Assembly: GCA_020050895.1 (NCBI GenBank)
Contig: JAGVJW010000217.1
Coordinates: 1 to 5,209 of the forward strand
DNA: 5,209 nt
Direction: 5' to 3'
Source: a bacterium
GTDB taxonomy: Bacteria; Bacteroidota; Ignavibacteria; Kapaibacteriales; Kapaibacteriaceae
Positions 1-5,209 of the stretch are shown here, piece by piece. A program made the position numbers and the translations under genes. Numbering within the stretch: the stretch's first letter is position 1; every line of letters begins with the position of its first letter. The notes under the pieces were generated by a model. That model had not been told where the DNA came from, ran no database searches, and worked only from the letters and a program-made list of their open reading frames with translations.

Positions 1-931
1 CACTGAGGTACTTCCGCTCGGCTCTACGCTGAGATGCAATCGTTTTCAGAAAGAGCGGACCGAACTGGAAGTCTGCTCGGATACCAAACAGCGTCTGTCC
101 ACCGCCAATAAGGGCACTCTCCGTATTCAGATTTACATTACCAAACTCGACACGCTTAATAATATCATCGTCGTAACCCTCGTAGCCCACCTTAAACTTA
201 TTGTTGAATTCGAACTTGTTCAAAGTATTCCAGTCCACATTAAACCGGAACTTGTCGCCAATTCGCGCGTTGACGTTTACCTGGATGTTCTGACTAAATA
301 TCGGCGACGATTGAGATTGTCCATAAACTGATGCTGTACCAAGGTTCTGTGTATCCCATCGCCATCCAGCCCTGACGTTTACCTCACCATTGACGTTGAT
401 GGAAATCTCAGGCTTACCAAAAATTCCAAACAAAGCGTTGGGTGGCAATGGGATTTTCAGATTTGTAGCCTGATCGAGCAGCTTTAACAGCTCGGATTGC
501 GATAGTGGCTTCTTCAACTCATATTTATTCAACGAGCTGTCGCGAATATCTCCCATTAATTCGCTCCGACGAAGCGAAAGATATTGATCAAATACTATAT
601 CGTAAGGCACGCCAACATCAAGGCCCAGCATGGACTCTTTTAGGCGAACACTTCGCAGCAATGAGTCTATCTGACCTGAGGTTATAATACCGCCCGGAGC
701 GGGTAGCAACTGATCCGGACGCTGTGAAGGTGAATAGTAACGTCGGTTTATTCTCGATTTGGGATATATCGTTGGAAGGTCTGTATTTGTAGGATCGCCA
801 AAGTCCAGCTTCGTTGTATCCACACTGTCTTTGACTGCCTTCAAATACGACAAATACACAGCAGCATCGACCGCTGTAGCCGATACAACTAGTGTTACAA
901 CAAAAAAGATGGCAACGCGAACTGCCGACAT
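1..931 (-). CDS. sprA: SprA/Sov-like T9SS outer-membrane translocon protein, N-terminal part (cut by window edge)
   Basis: SprA (Sov in Porphyromonas) is the very large outer-membrane beta-barrel through which the type IX secretion system exports proteins. The window holds 310 codons from the start; family members usually exceed 2,000 residues, so most of the gene lies to the left. Residues 1-20 look like a signal peptide (hydrophobic AIFFVVTLVVSATA). Residues around 180-250 form alternating beta-rich segments with the family-like pattern of an ordered list ending in IGDKFRFNVDW. The most diagnostic block is residues 249-306: a YEGYDDDIIKRVEFGNVNL segment, then GGGQTLFGIRADFQFGPLF and SQRRAERKY, matching the SprA pattern EDEIIqkiEaGNVsl / GaQsLFGlktqlQFGkL / SQqrse. 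The ATG at 931-929 is the first start after an in-frame TAA nine bases upstream; no strong Shine-Dalgarno is visible. It is divergent from the GH2-like gene. Identification rests on recalled family motifs, not on a search. Confidence 0.88.
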   Translation of the reverse strand, partial: MSAVRVAIFFVVTLVVSATAVDAAVYLSYLKAVKDSVDTTKLDFGDPTNTDLPTIYPKSRINRRYYSPSQRPDQLLPAPGGIITSGQIDSLLRSVRLKESMLGLDVGVPYDIVFDQYLSLRRSELMGDIRDSSLNKYELKKPLSQSELLKLLDQATNLKIPLPPNALFGIFGKPEISINVNGEVNVRAGWRWDTQNLGTASVYGQSQSSPIFSQNIQVNVNARIGDKFRFNVDWNTLNKFEFNNKFKVGYEGYDDDIIKRVEFGNVNLNTESALIGGGQTLFGIRADFQFGPLFLKTIASQRRAERKYLS

Positions 932-1006
932 CCAGGCTTACCTATTCAAACAACGTACCGAAGTCGGCTAATAAATCCACCTCAGTATTTATTTAGTGAT
1001 AAGGGG

Positions 1007-1014
1007 CAAAGATA
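1007..1014 (-). promoter_or_regulatory. Candidate Bacteroidota -7 element for leftward sprA
   Basis: Read on the minus strand this is TATCTTTG, an exact match to the TAnnTTTG -7 consensus of the primary sigma factor in Bacteroidota. It lies about 75 bases upstream of the sprA ATG, which would give a leader of roughly 65-70 bases. A good TTG/TTTG -33 element at normal spacing is not evident; the nearest is a TTTCG about 23 bases upstream. The call is therefore tentative. Confidence 0.4.
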
Positions 1015-1023
1015 GCGTGAACG

Positions 1024-1031
1024 TACTTTTG
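1024..1031 (+). promoter_or_regulatory. Candidate Bacteroidota -7 element for the rightward GH2-like/hrcA/grpE operon
   Basis: TACTTTTG matches the TAnnTTTG consensus exactly and lies 36 bases before the ATG at 1068, giving a short predicted leader of about 30 bases. No clear -33 TTG is seen at the expected distance. It sits only nine bases from the leftward -7 element, so the two promoters would be closely spaced and divergent, and it overlaps the left arm of the 1029-1051 inverted repeat. Confidence 0.42.
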
Positions 1032-1051
1032 TGGTACGAAACACACCACAA
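1029..1051. repeat. Inverted repeat, possible operator, in the divergent intergenic region
   Basis: Perfect 7-base arms TTGTGGT (1029-1035) and ACCACAA (1045-1051) are separated by 9 bases. An overlapping 5-base pair of arms, CGTAC (1022-1026) and GTACG (1034-1038), is also present. The larger repeat covers the end of the rightward -7 element and the predicted transcription start, a position typical for a repressor site. It is not followed by a T-run and is too weak for a terminator. No regulator is recognised, and it does not resemble the HrcA CIRCE operator. Chance occurrence is possible. Confidence 0.35.
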
Positions 1052-1067
1052 CATTAGTGTATAACGC

Positions 1068-3665
1068 ATGAAATTTCGTTACTTTCTTCTGCCTGCATCC
1101 ATATTGTTAACACTCGCCGGCAAGGCACAGGACTTTCATGCCTATTCTAAACTTGGTTCGCCTCAGATCAGCCGTCTGCTTTCAACAGAAACACGAACGG
1201 TTATTGACCTATCGGGTCAGTGGCAACATATCGACGGCGATAAGTCCACAGGCAGCATAACCATCCCCTCTTCCTGGGACGGCCCAACATCGATAACCGT
1301 TCGAAAATCAATTAAAATCGATGCTCAAACCCTCCGATCGCGGGCATGGAGTATTCAGTTTTTCGGCACGTCGGATGAAGTCGAGCTGAAGATCAACGGC
1401 AGAGTTGGGCTACGGCATCCCGGTGGGTCAGCCCCCTTCATCATCAATATCCCGGAAAGAGTTCTAACAGGTGGCACTAACACGATTGAAATTACGGTTG
1501 CATCAACCAGCAGACTTACGGAGTTGGTTGGTATGTTCCAACGTTCTGCACGGCAGGCCCATGTGGGAATCTTGCGCGAAGTCTTCCTGGTTGGCACACC
1601 ACATGTATGGACGTCCGACATAAGGGTAACGCAAAACGTTAACCGCGGAGCATCGGCTGCACAGTTGCATTGTTTAGCAACAATATCGGGCGCCGAAGTA
1701 GATCGTGTTTCGGGATCGGAAAATTCCGATGATGCCATGCGGCACGGAAGTGTTGGCGTCACCGTCGAGGCAATTCTTTCAAAGGAATCAAATGGCGAAG
1801 TCGTTGTACGCTCGGCACCTGTATCATTCAACGTCGAGCGCGCCCGTTCACACACAGCTACGTTTGATCTGGCTGTGTCTTCACCAATGCTGTGGACGCC
1901 TGATCAGCCCAATCTGTACACACTAACCTGCAGAGTACTGCTCAATGGAACGGTTGTTGATGTAACGACGACGACGATCGGCATTCGTTCTGTCCGGGTT
2001 GGTACTACTCCGGGCGGACGCAGGCTGCTTCTTAACGATTCCGTTGTGTTTATCAATGGTGTAACGTGTATCGACGAGTATCCGCTCGTAGGTCCTTCTA
2101 TGTCGTTCCGTCAAATGGAATTCGATGTAGCCCAACTAAAAACTCTTGGAGTAAACCTCGTACGATTTCTGCATGGATCGCCACACCCCTACATGCTGCA
2201 TCTGTGCGACAAGTACGGAATAATGGTAATGGCAGAACTCGAAGCGGCCGACATACCGCGATCTCTGTTAGATGAGGATGAAATCATCGCTCGCATCCGA
2301 AACCGATCGAACTTGCTGGCAGCCTATATAGGCACACATCCATCCGTGATTGCCTGCGGCCTGAGTGATGGCTTGCAGGAGAATACAGCTGAAACAAACG
2401 CATTTCATGCCGATGTTGCGCGGCTGATACGTCAGCGAGTATCTACATTGATCTACAAGGTTGTGCAGAGTTCAGACGTCGACGCTATCAGCGAAGGCGG
2501 CTTCGACATTATCGTACTCTCGGCACATACACTAGCGCACCGCCGCAACCTCAGTCAGGTCCTCCAAAGGTCGTCTCGTATCATCCGGACGGCTGCCATA
2601 CTTACGTCGGTAGGTTCGCTGGTATCGCCTTCGAACATGAACGGCTACAGCGATCCCCTGTCAAACGAAGCACAGGCCGTTTCCATTCGCGATGGATACC
2701 GCACCTCTCAGCAGGCAGGCATTGCAGGCTGTATTATTCATGCATACAATGATTATCGTTTGGAATTTCCCACCATGTTGGTAGACCAGCCGATGCCCTA
2801 TACCTGTAGCTATGGGTTGGTTGATGAATGGCGTCAGCCACGAGCAGCATATGCAATGCTTAAAGCACTCATCAACGATGAAAAGGAACCGTTGCTGCAG
2901 GCACGGGAATTTGACGACAGTACTCCGTTGATATTCATATCAACAGGTATCATTCTAGCTCTCATTCTTTCCTTGATGGCAAACAGATCGCGAAGGTTCA
3001 GAGAGTATTTTCTTCGTTCCATATTACGACCGTATAATTTTTATGCCGACATCAGAGATCAGCGCATTCTTTCTTACGGTCAGAGCATCATCTTGTCTGT
3101 TGTTATTTCGTGCAGCGTTGGCCTTGTATGTGGCGCACTGCTCTACTTTATGCGAACCAACCCTTCCATCGAATATTTGCTTCACCTGTTTTTTCCATCG
3201 GACGTTGTTTACGGAATTGTTCGATATATGGCATGGCGGCCGGGGATTTCTGTTGCAATTTTTTCGGTGTGCACATTCCTCAGCATGAACGGACTTGCAG
3301 TTTTGTTGCGTATTGGCGGCGTGTTTGCAAAGGGCAGAATCTTGCTCCACGATACCGTAACAATCGTTGCTTGGTCTGCCATTCCAATGCTGATATTGCT
3401 TCCCATTGGCGTTGCCATGTACCAGGTGCTTAGCACAGATGCCATGACGCTGTGGATACCTGTGATCATTGGCTTAATGTTTATCTGGAGTTTTTTGCGC
3501 GTTCTCAGAGCAACCTCTGTTGTGTTCGATATGCCATCTCTGCTCGTGTACAGTGTTGGATTTGCATTTGTTATTTCGGTGGCAGCTGTCCTCATCGCAT
3601 TATGGGCTTTGAACTATGAAGGGTTTCATTTCCTGCAGTATTATAATTCAGTAGTCACATCGTAA
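1068..3665 (+). CDS. Membrane-anchored GH2-like protein with Yip1-like C-terminal domain, probable pseudoenzyme
   Basis: An 865-residue exported protein. A signal peptide (about residues 1-20, hydrophobic core FLLPASILLTLA, likely cut before Q21) is followed by a GH2-type sugar-binding jelly roll (about 45-180; LSGQW, KINGR, GGSAPF at 119-124), an Ig-like beta-sandwich (about 180-310; LWTPDQPNLY at 275-284, then IGIRSVRV) and a TIM-barrel-like part (about 318-600; VNLVRFLHGSPHP at 362-374, LCDKYGI at 379-385, HPSVI at 424-428, YGLVDEWRQPRAAY at 582-595). GH2 enzymes such as beta-galactosidase use two glutamates. Here the NE of the usual HPSVIxWSxGNE motif aligns with D434-G435, and the nucleophile position of the later TE(F/Y)G motif aligns with S514 (ILTSVG). 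Hydrolysis is therefore unlikely. Six hydrophobic helices follow (about 620-638, 673-695, 727-747, 763-786, 795-811, 830-849); the last five, after ILRPYNFYADIR, resemble a Yip1-type domain. Inferred topology: GH2-like part periplasmic, anchored in the inner membrane. Its actual function is unknown. There is no visible Shine-Dalgarno. Confidence 0.8.
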   Translation: MKFRYFLLPASILLTLAGKAQDFHAYSKLGSPQISRLLSTETRTVIDLSGQWQHIDGDKSTGSITIPSSWDGPTSITVRKSIKIDAQTLRSRAWSIQFFGTSDEVELKINGRVGLRHPGGSAPFIINIPERVLTGGTNTIEITVASTSRLTELVGMFQRSARQAHVGILREVFLVGTPHVWTSDIRVTQNVNRGASAAQLHCLATISGAEVDRVSGSENSDDAMRHGSVGVTVEAILSKESNGEVVVRSAPVSFNVERARSHTATFDLAVSSPMLWTPDQPNLYTLTCRVLLNGTVVDVTTTTIGIRSVRVGTTPGGRRLLLNDSVVFINGVTCIDEYPLVGPSMSFRQMEFDVAQLKTLGVNLVRFLHGSPHPYMLHLCDKYGIMVMAELEAADIPRSLLDEDEIIARIRNRSNLLAAYIGTHPSVIACGLSDGLQENTAETNAFHADVARLIRQRVSTLIYKVVQSSDVDAISEGGFDIIVLSAHTLAHRRNLSQVLQRSSRIIRTAAILTSVGSLVSPSNMNGYSDPLSNEAQAVSIRDGYRTSQQAGIAGCIIHAYNDYRLEFPTMLVDQPMPYTCSYGLVDEWRQPRAAYAMLKALINDEKEPLLQAREFDDSTPLIFISTGIILALILSLMANRSRRFREYFLRSILRPYNFYADIRDQRILSYGQSIILSVVISCSVGLVCGALLYFMRTNPSIEYLLHLFFPSDVVYGIVRYMAWRPGISVAIFSVCTFLSMNGLAVLLRIGGVFAKGRILLHDTVTIVAWSAIPMLILLPIGVAMYQVLSTDAMTLWIPVIIGLMFIWSFLRVLRATSVVFDMPSLLVYSVGFAFVISVAAVLIALWALNYEGFHFLQYYNSVVTS

Positions 3666-4018
3666 TCACAATGTCTTCGTTGTACATCCCATCTGGCGAA
3701 CGTGAACTAACTGAGCGGGAACGAACCATATTACAGGCTATCGTTCAGCTATTTGTACTGCATGCAAATCCGGTGGGCTCGCGCATCATTTCAAAATACT
3801 TGGAAAGGAATATGCGGCTCAGCGCTGCGAGCGTCAGGAACATTATGGCCGACCTCGAAGCTTCGGGCTACATTACACACCCTCATACATCTGCTGGAAG
3901 AATGCCAACGGATAAGGGGTACCGCATGTATGTGGATGCTCTGATGGAACTCGACAAATTTCCCATCGAAGAACACCAGATCTATGGCGCACTTGCTATG
4001 AGTTCGCGTGAAAATGTG

Positions 4019-4021
4019 TAG
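4019..4021 (+). other. In-frame amber codon inside hrcA
   Basis: The codons run GAA AAT GTG TAG CGG GAT GCG TCG AAG, with HrcA-like sequence continuing as RDASKILGTLSHHLAIVKLP. The TAG falls in the linker between the winged-helix and the effector domain. One base change could make it CAG (Gln), GAG (Glu), AAG (Lys), TCG, TTG, TGG or a Tyr codon. The two visible terminal stops of genes (3663-3665 and 4718-4720) are both TAA, and no other gene here contains an internal TAG. The nearest in-frame restart candidate is TTG at 4040, with no ribosome-binding site. Confidence 0.9.
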
Positions 4022-4712
4022 CGGGATGCGTCGAAGATTTTGGGAACGCTCTCGCACCACCTTGCAATTGTAAAACTTCCGCAGTTCAACGACATTCTTG
4101 TCAATCGCGTGGAGATGTTCCCGCTTTCCTCGGATAGGGTGCTAATTGTTGTCGCGCTTGAATCCGATATTGTGCGAACCGTGACCGTCGAATCAACCCA
4201 CGTCCCCGATGCCAACACTATCCATGATGTAACGCGATATATCAATGAGAGACTCTCTGGCAAGTCTCTTCGATCGCTGCCGGAGATATTTCCTGAGATC
4301 CGTGCCGAGCTAGACGAAGCCCCCTCCCTTGTTCGTCTTTTCGTCGAACACGTCGAGCGGTTGCCATCTGTATCAACTGGCGCAACTGTTCACGTTGCCG
4401 GTGTCCCGCAGCTTCTGGCACAGCCGGAGTTCGATAATCCAGAACGAATGCGGAGTGTAATTGAGCTGATGGAAAACGAAGAAGTCATCATCCACCTGAT
4501 TGATAATGCTGGCAGCGATGAAGGGGTCTCGGTTAAAATTGGCAATGAACTTGAGCATGACGAATTGCAGCAGTATAGTCTTGTTGCTACAACGTATCGC
4601 ATTGGTTCCACTCGGGGTTCGATTGGAGTGATCGGACCTAAACGAATGCAGTACAGCAGAATGATGTCGTTGGTACAACTTGTTTCCAACGCACTGAGTT
4701 CAACACTTAAAC

Positions 4713-4716
4713 AGGA
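4713..4716 (+). promoter_or_regulatory. Shine-Dalgarno AGGA deciding the grpE start
   Basis: AGGA lies inside the last codons of hrcA, eight bases before the ATG at 4725. It supports this ATG over the in-frame ATGs at 4749 and 4761 within the repeat, and suggests that grpE translation is coupled to the end of hrcA. It is the clearest ribosome-binding site in the window. Confidence 0.6.
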
Positions 4717-4724
4717 ATAAAGAA

Positions 4725-4772
4725 ATGAATGAACCCATTAACGAACAGATGAATGAACAGATGAGCGAACAA
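4725..4772 (+). repeat. Four imperfect 12-base tandem units at the 5' end of grpE
   Basis: The first 48 bases of grpE are four 12-base units: ATGAATGAACCC, ATTAACGAACAG, ATGAATGAACAG and ATGAGCGAACAA. They encode MNEP-INEQ-MNEQ-MSEQ. The unit length is a multiple of three, so copy-number changes would keep the frame. Two units also begin with ATG, giving alternative in-frame starts at 4749 and 4761. Confidence 0.75.
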
Positions 4773-5209
4773 GAAATAGAACCTTCGGAGGGATCGGATC
4801 CCGTTAAGGCAGAAACAATTGAATCACTGCGTGCCGATGTTGAACAATGGCGCGAGCTGGCACAACGCAAGGCTGCGGAGGCAGAGAATGTCCGACGTCG
4901 CTCGCTACAGGAAAAACAAACGTACATGAGGTATGCCTCCGAGCACCTGATTACACGACTGATTCCCGTGCTCGACGATCTGCATGCTGCTGTGGAGGCC
5001 TCGAAAGCGGCTGTTGAAACCGATTCCCTACGCACTGGCATTGCAATGATTTACGCCAAGGCAAAGAAGATTTTCGAAGATGCCGGTGTGAGCATTATCG
5101 AAGGGGGCGAAGGAGAACCATTCAACGTTGATATCCACGAAGCACTCATGCACATGCCTTCGGAAATGCCCGAAGGAGTTGTTGTTCAAGTTGTTCAACG
5201 TGGCTATTC
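4725..5209 (+). CDS. grpE: Nucleotide-exchange factor GrpE, 3' end beyond window
   Basis: GrpE is a cytoplasmic homodimer that releases ADP from the Hsp70 chaperone DnaK. The window holds 161 codons plus two bases; the family is usually 180-210 residues, so about 20-50 residues are missing on the right. Visible parts are an acidic, Glu/Gln-rich disordered N terminus (1-30), a long coiled-coil helix (about 30-75) containing the family block AEAENVRRRSLQEK at 51-64, the LIPVLDDLHAAVE segment (79-91, compare LPVLDNLERAL), and the start of the beta domain with GEPFNVDIHEALMHMP at 130-145 (compare PFDPnlHEAv) and VVVQVVQRGY at 152-161. It follows hrcA by 4 bases, the common hrcA-grpE order; dnaJ or dnaK often comes next in such operons but is outside the window. 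Confidence 0.95.
   Translation, partial: MNEPINEQMNEQMSEQEIEPSEGSDPVKAETIESLRADVEQWRELAQRKAAEAENVRRRSLQEKQTYMRYASEHLITRLIPVLDDLHAAVEASKAAVETDSLRTGIAMIYAKAKKIFEDAGVSIIEGGEGEPFNVDIHEALMHMPSEMPEGVVVQVVQRGY

Larger units (their letters stand above)
3671..4720 (+). pseudogene. hrcA: Heat-shock repressor HrcA, interrupted by an in-frame TAG at codon 117
   Basis: HrcA is the dimeric cytoplasmic repressor that binds CIRCE operators and controls the groE and dnaK chaperone genes. The full frame is 349 codons before the TAA, normal for the family (about 340-350). The winged-helix DNA-binding domain is intact: PVGSR at 34-38, a recognition helix LSAASVRNIMADLEASGYI at 50-68, and the wing HTSAGRMPTDKGYRMYVD at 72-89. 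The C-terminal effector and dimerisation part is equally well conserved: AGVPQLLAQPEF, then GVIGPKRMQYSRM starting at 319. Codon 117 (4019-4021) is TAG. The reading frame is the same on both sides, so this is a substitution-type nonsense codon, not a frameshift. As read, translation gives a 116-residue piece with only the DNA-binding part, and a possible 226-residue remainder from TTG at 4040. The gene starts 5 bases after the preceding stop and ends 4 bases before grpE. It could be a recent mutation, a sequencing error or a recoded codon. Confidence 0.9.

Noticed and set aside
505..687. Plus-strand 60-residue open frame
   Set aside because: It lies fully antisense to the conserved sprA coding sequence, has no ribosome-binding site and shows no recognisable motif.
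759..971. Plus-strand 70-residue open frame near the divergent region
   Set aside because: It is antisense to the start of sprA and its signal peptide; no independent support.
1060..1065. TATAAC as a -10 box
   Set aside because: It ends only two bases before the ATG at 1068, too close unless the message is leaderless, and the TAnnTTTG match at 1024-1031 is a better candidate.
1355..1855. Minus-strand 166-residue open frame
   Set aside because: It is opposite the GH2-like jelly-roll and Ig-like coding region, whose motifs are clear; composition is that of a shadow frame, rich in Ser, Thr and Arg.
3428..3437. TTAGCAC resembling a CIRCE half-site (and GTGCTAA near 4139)
   Set aside because: The partner half-site at 9-base spacing is absent in both cases, and both lie within coding sequence, so neither is a CIRCE element.
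3209..3595. Minus-strand 128-residue open frame
   Set aside because: It is opposite the membrane-helix region of the GH2-like gene and has no start signal or family motif.
4016..4042. Frameshift or insertion as cause of the hrcA break
   Set aside because: The two halves are in the same reading frame (4040 minus 3671 is a multiple of three) and the protein continues without a gap, so only the TAG codon interrupts it.
4700..5041. Minus-strand 113-residue open frame
   Set aside because: It is the antisense shadow of grpE; the Ser/Cys-rich translation comes from the Glu- and Ala-rich coiled-coil codons.

Overview
The window most likely comes from a member of the Bacteroidota or a close FCB-group relative (for example Ignavibacteria or Kapabacteria), with roughly balanced GC. 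The reasons are a SprA-type type IX secretion (T9SS) outer-membrane protein, a signal peptide ending in the A-Q junction common in these bacteria, weak or absent Shine-Dalgarno sequences at most starts, and two matches to the TAnnTTTG -7 promoter element of Bacteroidota. The exact lineage is inferred and was not tested.

Layout: (1) Positions 1-931, minus strand: the first 310 codons of a SprA/Sov-like T9SS translocon protein, cut by the left edge. (2) Positions 932-1067: a divergent intergenic region with a candidate -7 element for each direction and an inverted repeat over the rightward one. (3) Positions 1068-3665, plus strand: an 865-residue exported protein. It has a complete glycoside hydrolase family 2 (GH2) architecture (jelly-roll, Ig-like and TIM-barrel-like parts) followed by six predicted membrane helices, the last five resembling a Yip1-type domain. 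Both positions where GH2 enzymes carry their catalytic glutamates appear substituted, so it is probably a membrane-anchored pseudoenzyme. (4) Positions 3671-4720: hrcA, the heat-shock repressor gene, starting 5 bases after the previous stop. It is full length but interrupted by one in-frame TAG at codon 117. (5) Positions 4725-5209: the start of grpE, the DnaK nucleotide-exchange factor, cut by the right edge.

The three rightward genes are packed like an operon (gaps of 5 and 4 bases), so the membrane pseudoenzyme is probably co-transcribed with hrcA-grpE. I found no CIRCE operator (the HrcA binding site) and no obvious second promoter before hrcA. The two observations most worth following up are the GH2-like pseudoenzyme fused to a membrane domain and the amber codon in hrcA. 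I see no RNA gene, CRISPR array, insertion sequence or intrinsic terminator.
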